A stretch of DNA of 64,000 bases, from assembly GCF_009806985.1 (NCBI RefSeq), contig NZ_WUAX01000005.1:271373-335372 (forward strand). The letters are read 5' to 3'. Position 1 is the stretch's first letter, and each line of letters opens with the position of its first letter. Under the pieces are notes generated by a model. That model was not told the origin of the DNA and searched no databases. It worked only from the letters and a program-made list of their open reading frames with translations. This stretch comes from Halorubrum sp. JWXQ-INN 858. GTDB taxonomy: Archaea; Halobacteriota; Halobacteria; Halobacteriales; Haloferacaceae. A program made the translations under genes and the position numbers. Below are positions 1 to 8,129 of the stretch, in pieces.

Positions 1-1055
1 TGGGTGCGGAGCTCGGGATCGTCTTCCTGTTGTTCTTCCTCGGGCTGGAGTTCAACCTCGATCGGCTGCTCGACCGCCGCACGGAGATCGGGACGGCGGG
101 GACGATCGACCTCGGGATCAACTTCGGGGCCGGCTTCGTCATCGGCTGGCTCGTCTTCGGCTCGTTCCTGCCGGCGTTCCTGATCGCCGGGATCGTCTAC
201 ATCTCCTCGTCGGCGGTGATCACGAAGTCGCTCATCGACCTCGGCTGGATCGCCAACGACGAGTCCGAGCCGATGCTCGGCACGCTCGTCTACGAGGACC
301 TCTTCATCGCCGTCTACCTCGCCGTCGTGTCCGCGATCGTCCTCGGGAGCGGCGGGGTCGAGGAGGCCGCCATCGACGTCGGCGTCGCGGTCGCGTTCAT
401 CGTCGCGCTGCTGTTGCTCGTCTACCTCGGCACCGGCTTCTTCTCCCGACTGGTCGAGACCGACGACCACGAGTCCGTGGTGCTCCGGACCGTCGGGGTG
501 CTCGTGCTGATCGCGGGGGCGGCGCTCACGCTCGGCGTCAGTGAGGCGGTCGCGGCCTTCTTCGTGGGGATGGCGTTCTCCGCGACGGACCACGTCCACC
601 AGCTCGAGGAGCTGCTCGAGCCGTTGCGGGACACGTTCGCCGCCGTCTTCTTCTTCTGGATCGGGCTCGTCACCGACCCGCTGCTGTTCGGCGGGGTGGC
701 GGCACTGATCCTGTTGGCGGTCCTCGTCACGACGCCGACGAAGCTCGTCAGCGGCTTCCTCGGCGGGCGGGCGTTCGGGCTCGACACGCGCCGCTCGACA
801 CGCGTCGGGCTCGGCATGACGACCCGCGGGGAGTTCTCGCTCATCATCGCGACGATCGCCATCGCCGGCGCGGAGGCCGGGACGTTCGACGCGACGCTCG
901 CGGCGACGATCAACGCGTTCGCCGTCGGCTACGTGCTGGTCATGGCGATCCTCGGGACCACCCTGATGGGCTACTCCGAGCCGTTCGAGAAGTTCGCCGT
1001 CTCCCGGCTCGGCGCCGGGGACTCGGAGCGGTCGGCCCCCGAGCCCGGCGACTGA
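1..1055 (+). CDS. Kef/CPA2-type cation:proton antiporter, 5' end missing
   Basis: Membrane transporter of the monovalent cation:proton antiporter-2 family, expected to exchange K+ or Na+ for H+. The frame is already open at base 3, coding GAELGIVFLLFFLGLEFN, typical of the second or third helix of Kef/Nha-type proteins, so the gene begins outside the window. About 350 residues follow with some nine hydrophobic segments. The TRGEFSLIIA stretch near the end is characteristic of the family. No TrkA-N (RCK) domain is seen; the protein stops in a short acidic tail, so regulation may come from a separate TrkA-C protein upstream. A 15-bp piece containing the stop codon is repeated 35 bp downstream. 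Ion specificity cannot be read from the sequence. Confidence 0.85.
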   Translation, partial: GAELGIVFLLFFLGLEFNLDRLLDRRTEIGTAGTIDLGINFGAGFVIGWLVFGSFLPAFLIAGIVYISSSAVITKSLIDLGWIANDESEPMLGTLVYEDLFIAVYLAVVSAIVLGSGGVEEAAIDVGVAVAFIVALLLLVYLGTGFFSRLVETDDHESVVLRTVGVLVLIAGAALTLGVSEAVAAFFVGMAFSATDHVHQLEELLEPLRDTFAAVFFFWIGLVTDPLLFGGVAALILLAVLVTTPTKLVSGFLGGRAFGLDTRRSTRVGLGMTTRGEFSLIIATIAIAGAEAGTFDATLAATINAFAVGYVLVMAILGTTLMGYSEPFEKFAVSRLGAGDSERSAPEPGD

Positions 1056-1147
1056 ATGAAACCGGCCGTCCCCCGGAGCCCGGCGACTGACCCGGGCGCC
1101 GCTCGCGGTCGTCGGTCTCGCCGGGTCGTTTCCGCCCTTCCCGTCGC

Positions 1148-2029
1148 CTACTCGTCGAGCACCGTCGCACCCGGCCCGATCCGCGTCTGGTACGCCCGCG
1201 AGTCGATGCCCGCGTCCGCGAACGCGTCGAGCATGGCGGCGGCGATCCCCTTCCGTCGGCCGTCGCGGCAGGCGGCGACCACCGCGGGCCCCGCGCCGCT
1301 GACAGTCACGCCGGTCGCGCCCGCGTCGAAGGCGGCCTCGCGGACCCCGTCGTAGCCGGTGATGAGGCGGGCGCGCTCGGGCGTGACGACCGGGTCGTTC
1401 ATGCCCGCGCCGACGAGCGTCGGGTCGGACCGGCACATCCCGACGGCGAGCGTCGCGGCGTTGCCGACCGTCTCGACGAGCGCGTCCATCGAGGCCGTCT
1501 CCGGGACGACCCGTCGCGCGTCGCGCGTCGAGACGGCGACGTCGGGCAGGCAGACGACGAGGGGGACGTCGGCGCTCACCGCGTGGGTGCCCTCGGTCGT
1601 CGTGATGGTGAACCCGCCGAGCAGCGACGGCGCGACGTTGTCCGAGTGGGCGACGCCCGAGACGACCGCCTCGCCCTCGGCGGCGACGGGGACGAGCTCG
1701 GCCCGCGAGAGGCCGCGGTCGTACAGGCGATTGAGGGCGACGGCCGCGCCGGCGGCGCTCGCGGCCGACGAGCCGAGCCCCGACGCGGGCCGGACCCCCT
1801 TGTCGATGTGGATGTGGGCGGGCGCGTCGAGCTCCTCGACGACCGCGCCGACGGTGTTCTGCTCCGGGTCCTCCGGGATGTACTGGGCCCCGACGCCGGT
1901 CACCTCGATGGTCGTCCGCTCTGCCTTCTCGACGGTCACGACGTCGGCCGGGCGGGAGAGCGCGGCCCCGAACACGTCGAAGCCGCTCCCGAGGTTGGCG
2001 CTGGTCGCGGGTGCCCGTACCGTGATCAT
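1148..2029 (-). CDS. thrB: Homoserine kinase (GHMP kinase family)
   Basis: Phosphorylates L-homoserine to O-phosphohomoserine with ATP, the step before threonine synthase in threonine synthesis; cytoplasmic. The protein is 293 residues, usual for the family. It opens MITVRAPATSANLGSGFD, the N-terminal GHMP motif, and carries the ATP-binding glycine-rich loop GLGSSAASAAGAA near residue 90. A C-terminal TVSGAGPAVVA matches the third GHMP motif. The start was placed at the ATG before ITVRAP because the 15 codons upstream are unlike the family. It is transcribed away from the next leftward gene, with no partner in an operon. Recognition is strong from the ordered motifs. Confidence 0.93.
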   Translation of the reverse strand: MITVRAPATSANLGSGFDVFGAALSRPADVVTVEKAERTTIEVTGVGAQYIPEDPEQNTVGAVVEELDAPAHIHIDKGVRPASGLGSSAASAAGAAVALNRLYDRGLSRAELVPVAAEGEAVVSGVAHSDNVAPSLLGGFTITTTEGTHAVSADVPLVVCLPDVAVSTRDARRVVPETASMDALVETVGNAATLAVGMCRSDPTLVGAGMNDPVVTPERARLITGYDGVREAAFDAGATGVTVSGAGPAVVAACRDGRRKGIAAAMLDAFADAGIDSRAYQTRIGPGATVLDE

Positions 2030-2138
2030 AGCGGTGGGTGGAGACGGGGACGCAAAAAGGAGCGGGATCCGCACGAGCCGTCCGACCCGAATCGGTAGGC
2101 GATCGCTACGGGGGATCCGGGACTCCGATGTCGGCGAC

Positions 2139-2195
2139 CGTTTCAGGAGTCGGCGGCCGTTTCAGGGGTCTGCGGTCGTCTCAGGAGTCGGCGGT
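2139..2195. repeat. Three 19-bp tandem repeats
   Basis: Three consecutive copies of a 19-bp unit (2139-2157, 2158-2176, 2177-2195) with the core TTCAGGAGTCGGCGG, 2-4 mismatches between copies. The third copy contains the last codons and stop of the minus-strand membrane protein gene ending at 2181. The array looks like a gene 3' end duplicated twice into the intergenic gap. Confidence 0.85.
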
Positions 2196-2432
2196 CGTCC
2201 ACAGCATCGGGCCGATGACGGCGAGCCCGATCCCGAAGAGGATGTAGGTCGCCGGCATCGTCGTGAACGGGGCCATCAGGAAGATCGCGCCGAAGCCCAT
2301 CACGACCGCGGCGATCACTTTCTGGGACTTCAGCGGTGCCGCCCCGAGCAGCGACGCGCCGAACGCCAACAGCAGGACGTGTCCCAGATGATAATCGAGC
2401 AGGATCTGGTCGACGAGCAGCAGCGTATCCAT
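2181..2432 (-). CDS. Small haloarchaeal membrane protein, function unknown
   Basis: An 83-residue protein that I do not recognise by function. It opens MDTLLLVDQILLDYHLGHVLL and has two clear hydrophobic segments, around residues 13-30 and 36-75; the second is long enough for two helices. It lacks charged catalytic motifs and ends in the short polar tail WTTADS. The ATG at 2432 was preferred over upstream codons because the ten preceding residues are polar and arginine-rich. Its stop lies inside a 19-bp tandem repeat. Codon use matches its neighbours, so it is likely a real gene. Confidence 0.65.
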   Translation of the reverse strand: MDTLLLVDQILLDYHLGHVLLLAFGASLLGAAPLKSQKVIAAVVMGFGAIFLMAPFTTMPATYILFGIGLAVIGPMLWTTADS

Positions 2433-2519
2433 TCTGTCCGGAGATGCGCGGGATTCGCGCATTAAAGTTCCGTTTCGTACGACCCGCGCCGAGAGGTCGG
2501 CCGCCGCACGACCCCCGTC

Positions 2520-2527
2520 TTATAAGC
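2520..2527 (+). promoter_or_regulatory. TATA-like box for the DUF389 gene
   Basis: TTATAAGC lies 24-30 bases before two in-frame GTG codons at 2544 and 2550. The spacing fits a leaderless haloarchaeal transcript starting at or next to the start codon. Confidence 0.6.
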
Positions 2528-2543
2528 CGCTTCCGGGCAACCG

Positions 2544-3845
2544 GTGTCCGTGCGACTCGTCCAGGTCATGATCCCGGCGGGCAAGCGCGCGGCGGTGATC
2601 AGTGCACTCGATAAGGAGGGTGTCGATTACGTCGTCACCGACGAGACGAGCAGTCGCGAGTACACCGCGGTCGCGACGTTCCCGCTGCCGACCGCGGCCG
2701 TCGAGCCGGTGCTCGAACGGCTCCGGGAGGTCGGCATCGACGAACGGACGTACACCGTCATCGTCGCCGCCGAGACGGTGATCTCCCGCCGGTTCGATCA
2801 GTTGGAGGCGCAGTACGCGGCGAAGTCGGAACGCAACGAGGACCGGATCTCCCGACAGGAGCTCCAGGCGAAGGCCGCAGACCTCGTCTCCGGCACCCAG
2901 ACGTACGTGCTGATGACGGTGCTGTCGGCGGTGATCGCGACCGCCGGGCTGCTGCTCGACTCGCCCGCGACCGTCGTCGGATCGATGGTGATCGCGCCGC
3001 TGATCGGCCCCGCGATGTCGGCCGCCGTGGGCACCGTCGTCGACGACGACGAGCTGTTCCGGCGGGGCGTCCGCCTGCAGGCGCTCGGCGTCGCGCTCGC
3101 GGTGGGGTCCGCTGCGGTGTTCGCCACGGTCCTCCGTGCCACCAACCTCGTCCCGCCCGGGGTCGACCCGCTCACGCTCGCGGAGGTATCGGAGCGGCTC
3201 GCGCCGAACGTGCTCGCGCTCGCGGTCGCGCTCGGCGCGGGCGTGGCCGGGATCGTCTCGCTGATGACCGGCGTCTCCGCGGCGCTCGTCGGCGTCATGA
3301 TCGCCGTCGCGTTGATCCCGCCGGCGGCCGCCGTCGGGATCGGGATGGCCTTCGGCATCCCGCGGCTCGCGGTCGGCGCGGGGGTCCTCGTCTTAGTGAA
3401 CGTCCTCTCGATCAACCTCGCGGCGCTCGTCATGCTGTGGTACGAGGGGTACCGTCCGGAACGGTGGTTCCGCGAGGACGACGCGAAGGCCGCGCTGGTC
3501 AAGCGGGCGGCGATCCTCGTCGCCGCCATCGCGCTGTTGTCCGTCTTCCTCGGCGGCGTCACCTACGACTCGTACGTCGCGACGACCACCGAGGGGGAGA
3601 TACGGAGCGCCGTCGGGGACGAGCTGGCGTCGATCGACGCCGGGATCGAGCTCATCGATATCGAAATCGAACGCGCCGGCAACGTTCCGCCCCGCTCGAC
3701 CGAACGCGTGGTGATCACCGTCGGTGCGCCGCCCGGGACGGGGATCGAGGGGCTCGCAGCGAGACTCGACACACGGATCGAGGCCGTCATCGGAACGGAG
3801 ACGACCGTCGAGGTCAGGCTGCTGACCGTCGAGCGATCGTCGTAG
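2544..3845 (+). CDS. DUF389 (TIGR00341-type) integral membrane protein
   Basis: Membrane protein of the DUF389 family, 433 residues; its molecular role is not established. The N-terminal 110 residues form a soluble alpha/beta domain beginning VRLVQVMIPAGKR. About six transmembrane segments then cover residues ~120-340, including the conserved stretch VVGSMVIAPLIGPAMSAAVG typical of the family. A soluble C-terminal domain of about 90 residues (GEIRSAVGDELASID onward) follows. Either GTG 2544 or GTG 2550 could be the start; both sit at the predicted transcription start, so the message is probably leaderless. It stands alone between a divergent small membrane gene and a co-directional transporter. 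Confidence 0.85.
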   Translation: MSVRLVQVMIPAGKRAAVISALDKEGVDYVVTDETSSREYTAVATFPLPTAAVEPVLERLREVGIDERTYTVIVAAETVISRRFDQLEAQYAAKSERNEDRISRQELQAKAADLVSGTQTYVLMTVLSAVIATAGLLLDSPATVVGSMVIAPLIGPAMSAAVGTVVDDDELFRRGVRLQALGVALAVGSAAVFATVLRATNLVPPGVDPLTLAEVSERLAPNVLALAVALGAGVAGIVSLMTGVSAALVGVMIAVALIPPAAAVGIGMAFGIPRLAVGAGVLVLVNVLSINLAALVMLWYEGYRPERWFREDDAKAALVKRAAILVAAIALLSVFLGGVTYDSYVATTTEGEIRSAVGDELASIDAGIELIDIEIERAGNVPPRSTERVVITVGAPPGTGIEGLAARLDTRIEAVIGTETTVEVRLLTVERSS

Positions 3846-3937
3846 CCCACACGCCGTCGTTCCGGGAACGACCGTGACCGTCGGGCTCTCGGCACCGAGA
3901 AGGAAGCTCTTTGCCGTTCCACGCGGTGAGTACCGCC

Positions 3938-5818
3938 GTGACCGACCAACCAGTATCCGACGACGAGCCCGTTCGGGACGTCGTCGAACGGTCCCGGGGC
4001 GGCGCGCCCGCGGTGGGCGAGGCGGTACGGGACCGGTTCTCCTCCGACGAAGTTTTTCAGCGGATCATCGCCGCGGCCGACGAGGAGGTGACCTCCGGCA
4101 ACCGCGAGCTGTTTTTCAGCGGCGTCGCCGCCGGGCTCGCGATCACCATCACGTTCCTCCTGTACGCCTCGATGACCGCCTCGACCGACGGCCATCCCGT
4201 TTTGAGCGTCCTGTTGTACCCGCTCGGGTTCATCTACATCATCATCGGCGGCTACCAGCTCTTCACCGAGAACACGCTCCCGCCGGTGGCGTTGACCCTC
4301 GAGCGGCTCGCGAGCTTCCCCACGCTGTTGCGTCACTGGGGGATCGTTCTCGCCGGGAACTTCGCCGGCGGCGCGATCGGCGCGGTCGTCCTGTCGTACG
4401 GCGGCGTCTTCTCGCCGGAAGCGGCCACCGTCGCCGCGGACATCGCCCGATCAGGCGTCGAGACCGGCTGGTGGCCGCTCTTCTTCAAGGCCGCCATCGC
4501 GGGGCTGATCGTCGCCGGGGTCGTCTGGGTCGGGTTCGCCTCCACGGACTCGGTCACCCGTCTGCTCGTCGTCTACCTCGCGTTCCTCGCGATCCCGCTG
4601 GGGAACCTCTATCACGTCGTCGTCTCGTTCACCGAGGCGCTGTTCCTGATGTTCGCCGGCACCCTCGGGCTGTACGTCGGAATGGTCGAGTTCGTGCTCC
4701 CGGTTCTCCTCGGGAACACGGCCGGCGGGGTCGTACTCGTCACGCTCGTCAACTACTTCCACACGAGCGAGAAACGCCTCGAGTCGGCGCGTTTCGACGG
4801 AATGAACCGCCGCCTCTCGGTCCCGGAGTGGCTGTTCGGACAGGCCGTCGGTCGGTCGTACGTGCCGATACTGAACAGCGCCGAGGCGGCGCTGTTCGCC
4901 GACGAAGGCCACCGCGTGATGGTTCCGATCACGAACCTGCGGACCGACGAGAAGCTCGTCGAGCTCGCGAGCGCGCTCGCGAGCGACCACGAGGACGGTA
5001 CGGTCCACGTGGTCCACGTCGTGCAGGCCCCGGAGGGCATGTCGTTGACGTCCGGGGACAACAGCGACCGCATCATCGGGGCCTCCGAGCGACACATGGG
5101 GCCGGTCCGCTCGATCGCGGAGCGGTACGACGTCGACGTCGAGACGTCGACCGTCGTCTCACATCGGTCCTTCGAGGAAGTGTTCGACATGGCCCGCCGG
5201 ACCCGACCCGAGACGGTTCTGATGGGCTGGAGGGACGACCAGCTGTGGAGCGCGGCCCGCGCGGAGCGGCCGATCGAGGAGCTGACGAACCAGCTGCCGT
5301 GTGACTTCCTGATCCTCGACGAGAGCGAGTTGGACACCTCGCGGGTGCTCCTGCCGACGGCCGGCGGACCGGACTCCGTACTGGGGGCGGAGGTCGCACG
5401 CGTGCTCTCCCGGACCGCCGACGCCGAGGTGACCCTGCTCCACGTCGTCCCGGACGACGACGCCCGCGAGGAGGGCGAGCGGTTCCTCTCGGAGTGGGCC
5501 ACGGAGAACGGACTCGAGGGGGCGACGCTGACCGTCGACACCGGCGGCGACGTGGAGGGCGCGATCGAGGCGGCCGCGGTCGACAACACCCTCATCATCA
5601 TCGGGGCGACCGAGAAAGGGCTGTTGTCCCGGCTCCTCTCCGACTCGCTCCACCTCGACTTGGTCAAGCACGTCGACTGTTCGGTACTGCTCGCGGAGCG
5701 ACCCAGCCATCGGTCGATCAGGCAACGGCTCTTCGGTCGCGGGCGACGAGCACGAAAGGCCGACCGCGAGGTCGTCGCCGTTCCGGACGGCCGCGAAGAG
5801 CCGCCCGAAACGCGGTAA
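3938..5818 (+). CDS. Formate/nitrite transporter-like channel fused to universal stress domains
   Basis: A fusion protein of about 626 residues. Residues ~60-290 carry six hydrophobic segments resembling the formate/nitrite transporter (FNT) fold, with the paired signatures GGYQLFTENTLPP and NLYHVVVSFTEALFLM where FNT channels have their pore loops and central histidine. The rest is cytoplasmic: two universal stress protein (UspA) units, one from VMVPITNLRTDEK and one from RVLLPTAGGPDS. Only the second has an ATP-type loop, GATEKGLLSRLLSDS. FNT channels move small monovalent acids; the Usp part probably senses nucleotide or stress. GTG 3938 (VTDQPVSDDEP) was chosen because upstream residues look unlike a start; GTG 3926 is possible. 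Substrate is unknown. Confidence 0.8.
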   Translation: MTDQPVSDDEPVRDVVERSRGGAPAVGEAVRDRFSSDEVFQRIIAAADEEVTSGNRELFFSGVAAGLAITITFLLYASMTASTDGHPVLSVLLYPLGFIYIIIGGYQLFTENTLPPVALTLERLASFPTLLRHWGIVLAGNFAGGAIGAVVLSYGGVFSPEAATVAADIARSGVETGWWPLFFKAAIAGLIVAGVVWVGFASTDSVTRLLVVYLAFLAIPLGNLYHVVVSFTEALFLMFAGTLGLYVGMVEFVLPVLLGNTAGGVVLVTLVNYFHTSEKRLESARFDGMNRRLSVPEWLFGQAVGRSYVPILNSAEAALFADEGHRVMVPITNLRTDEKLVELASALASDHEDGTVHVVHVVQAPEGMSLTSGDNSDRIIGASERHMGPVRSIAERYDVDVETSTVVSHRSFEEVFDMARRTRPETVLMGWRDDQLWSAARAERPIEELTNQLPCDFLILDESELDTSRVLLPTAGGPDSVLGAEVARVLSRTADAEVTLLHVVPDDDAREEGERFLSEWATENGLEGATLTVDTGGDVEGAIEAAAVDNTLIIIGATEKGLLSRLLSDSLHLDLVKHVDCSVLLAERPSHRSIRQRLFGRGRRARKADREVVAVPDGREEPPETR

Positions 5819-5845
5819 CGGACCGTCCCTCGCCGGCGGTGGCCG

Positions 5846-6835
5846 CTACTCGCCGTCGCGTTCGCGGGTCGGGAGGTCCGGCTCGTAGGCGGCGGCGTCG
5901 ACGATCATCGCGAGCACTTCCTCGACGTTCTCGCCCTCGGTCACGCTCATGGTCGCGTCGACGCCCTCGGCGCGGATCGCCTCGAACCGGTCGTGTTTGT
6001 TCGCGACGGTGTGCATCGGGATGGATTCGTCGAACAGGGCACGGACTTCCTCGCGGAGCTCCAGTTGGACGTCGAGCGGATAGCCGCAGTCGCCGGAGGG
6101 GTCGAGCACGAAGAGGACGACATCGGCGAGGTGGACCAGCGCGCTGACCGCCTGCCGTTCGATGTCGTTACGCTCGTCCTCGGGGCGGTCGAGGAGCCCG
6201 GGCGTGTCGACGATCTGGTAGCGGACGTGGTCGCGTTCGAAGTGACCGACCTGGACGCCCCGCGTCGTGAACGGGTACTCCGCGATCTCGTTGGACGCGC
6301 GGGTGACCTCGTTCACGAACGAGGACTTGCCGACGTTCGGGTAGCCGGCGACGACGACTGCGGGCTCGTCCGGACGGATGTCGGGCAGGTTACGGAGGGC
6401 GTCGCGGGAGTCGCCGATGTACCGGAGGTCGTCCTCGATCTGGTCCATCACGTCGGCCATGCGCGCGAACGCCTGTTTCCGGTGTTTCTTCGCGGCGTCG
6501 ACGTCCGAGTTGCGGACCTTCGTGGTGTACTCGTCGCGGAGGCGCTCGATCTGGCGGCTCGCCCACATCACCTGCGCGAGCGCCTGTCGGAGGCGGTCGA
6601 CGTCGACGATGGCGTCCGCGAGCTCGTAGTAGAACGGCTTGACGTCGAAGCCGAAGTCCGGCCACGAGACGACCACGTTCTCGAGGTTGTCCGAGAGGAT
6701 GTTGCCGGCCGTGCGAAGCATCGCCTCCTGGGCCTCGTGGCCGCTCTTGGCGTGACCCGTTCGCGCCGCCCGGGAGAACGCCTTGTCGAGGAGTTCCTCC
6801 GCACGGGGCGTCGTCGGGAGGCCCTCAAATATCAT
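5846..6835 (-). CDS. NOG1-type GTPase
   Basis: Obg/NOG1 family GTPase of 329 residues, likely acting in large-subunit assembly as its eukaryotic relative does in the nucleolus. An N-terminal helical NOG1 domain (residues ~1-155; MIFEGLPTTPRAEELLDKAF) precedes the G domain. G1 is GYPNVGKSS (~163-171), the threonine of switch I lies in YPFTTRG, G3 is DTPG and G4 is NKHD. The protein ends just after the G domain, as usual for archaeal NOG1 and much shorter than the eukaryotic form. A TATA-like CTTATACG lies about 25 bases upstream of the ATG on the minus strand. Motifs make the family certain; the role is by analogy. Confidence 0.9.
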   Translation of the reverse strand: MIFEGLPTTPRAEELLDKAFSRAARTGHAKSGHEAQEAMLRTAGNILSDNLENVVVSWPDFGFDVKPFYYELADAIVDVDRLRQALAQVMWASRQIERLRDEYTTKVRNSDVDAAKKHRKQAFARMADVMDQIEDDLRYIGDSRDALRNLPDIRPDEPAVVVAGYPNVGKSSFVNEVTRASNEIAEYPFTTRGVQVGHFERDHVRYQIVDTPGLLDRPEDERNDIERQAVSALVHLADVVLFVLDPSGDCGYPLDVQLELREEVRALFDESIPMHTVANKHDRFEAIRAEGVDATMSVTEGENVEEVLAMIVDAAAYEPDLPTRERDGE

Positions 6836-7038
6836 ATTGCCCCTTTCTTGCCCCTCAGCGCGTATAAGAGCGTCCGTTTCCGGACCCGAACGACACGCCG
6901 ACACACGCCGGGGTGTGCCGACGCCTCCCGTTTCCTCGGGGTGACCGCCGATCGGGTCACCGAATCCGACGTTTGTCCCGTGTCGCCCGGACGGCTGGGT
7001 TCGGTAGGTTTACCGGCGTCGACGGCCCTCCCTCGCGT

Positions 7039-7494
7039 ATGAGTCTGGAGGTCGCCGTCGCGGTCCCGTTCAAACGGCGCGGCAAGCAACGGCTCGGCGA
7101 GGGGGAGTTCGTCGTCGCGCTCTCGCTCGACCGGGAGTGGTTCTCGCCCGATCAGGCGAAGCGGCTCGTCGACGTCGCCGTCGGGCGCGGGCTCCTCGTC
7201 GAGGAGGACGGCGACCTCGTCGCCCGGTTCGACCCGGCCGACGTCACGATCCCCGAAGAGTTCGTCCCCGACGAATCGCTCCTCCGCGAGCAGTCCACCT
7301 TCGAGACGGCGCTCGACGCCATCGTCGCCGCCGGCGTCGAGAAGCAGCGCGCGGTCGCCGCGATCAACGAGCGCCAGCGCACGCTCGCCGTCACGCTCGA
7401 GGCGGCGGCGGTCCTCTACGCGAAAGAGCACGGGGCCGCGGTCGATCGGCTCGCCGACGACGTGCGCGCCGGGCTCGTGGAGGAGGAGGCGTGA
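7039..7494 (+). CDS. DUF2240 family protein
   Basis: A 151-residue soluble protein of the archaeal DUF2240 family; no biochemical role is known. It opens MSLEVAVAVPFKRRGKQRL, then a helix-rich region with a winged-helix-like pattern (FSPDQAKRLVDVAVGRGLL, residues ~35-55) and the family segment VTIPEEFVPDE. The C-terminal helices (residues ~85-150) are charged and acidic. The ATG at 7039 fits the family start; earlier codons in frame are arginine-rich. The next gene begins 29 bases after its stop, so the two are probably co-transcribed. The HTH-like pattern suggests nucleic-acid contact, but that is inference. Confidence 0.75.
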   Translation: MSLEVAVAVPFKRRGKQRLGEGEFVVALSLDREWFSPDQAKRLVDVAVGRGLLVEEDGDLVARFDPADVTIPEEFVPDESLLREQSTFETALDAIVAAGVEKQRAVAAINERQRTLAVTLEAAAVLYAKEHGAAVDRLADDVRAGLVEEEA

Positions 7495-7522
7495 CCGCCG
7501 TCGGCCACGCGGGGGGCCGGTG

Positions 7523-8026
7523 ATGGTCACGGACCGACTGACCGACGGCGTCCGCATCGCCCAGCTGCTCGCCTCCGAGGTGACCGGGAACCGGGGACGG
7601 CTCCGCGACCTCGTCGTCACGGACGCCGACCCCGACGTCGAACCGACCGTCGACGGCGCGCTCGCTTACTCGCTGGCGCTCGCCCCGAAACGTGAGGACG
7701 ACGGGGAGGGTGGGAACGGGGACGAGGAAGACGGGACGGACGAAGACGGGACGGACGCAGACGAGGGCGACGAGGACGGATCCGAGCGCGTCGCGGACGT
7801 GTTCGTCCAGCCCGATCGGGTGCGGGTGGAGTTCGTCGTCGCGCCCGACGTCGCGGCGACGACGGCCGAGGGGGCGGGGCTTCGGGTCCGGCCGAAGGCG
7901 GTTCGTCCGCCCCGAACCCTCGTCTTCCTCGAGGACGGGGCGGCCGTCAAGCGCGTCCTGCCGACGCTCGAGGCGGTCCTCGAGGCCGCCCTCGAGGTGA
8001 CCCCCGCGGACGCCGGCGGCGAGTGA
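7523..8026 (+). CDS. Haloarchaeal conserved hypothetical protein with acidic insert
   Basis: A 167-residue protein that I do not recognise. Residues 1-52 (MVTDRLTDGVRIAQLLASEV) predict alpha/beta structure; residues ~53-90 are a low-complexity Asp/Glu/Gly linker; residues ~90-165 return to beta-rich sequence with VRVEFVVAPDVAATTAE and LVFLEDGAAVKRVLPTLEA. It follows the DUF2240 gene by 29 bases, which suggests a shared transcript. A GTG directly precedes the ATG at 7523 and could also serve as start. The acidic insert may simply be haloadaptive. No signal peptide or membrane segment is seen. Confidence 0.6.
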   Translation: MVTDRLTDGVRIAQLLASEVTGNRGRLRDLVVTDADPDVEPTVDGALAYSLALAPKREDDGEGGNGDEEDGTDEDGTDADEGDEDGSERVADVFVQPDRVRVEFVVAPDVAATTAEGAGLRVRPKAVRPPRTLVFLEDGAAVKRVLPTLEAVLEAALEVTPADAGGE

Positions 8027-8129
8027 GGCGGCCCCGCCTCGTCCCGTTTCGCGGTTCCGTTTCGGGGTCACGTTCACGGAGCCGTGCGGACCCCACCCAC
8101 TTTTGGTCGCCGCGTCCCCTCGGGGAGGT

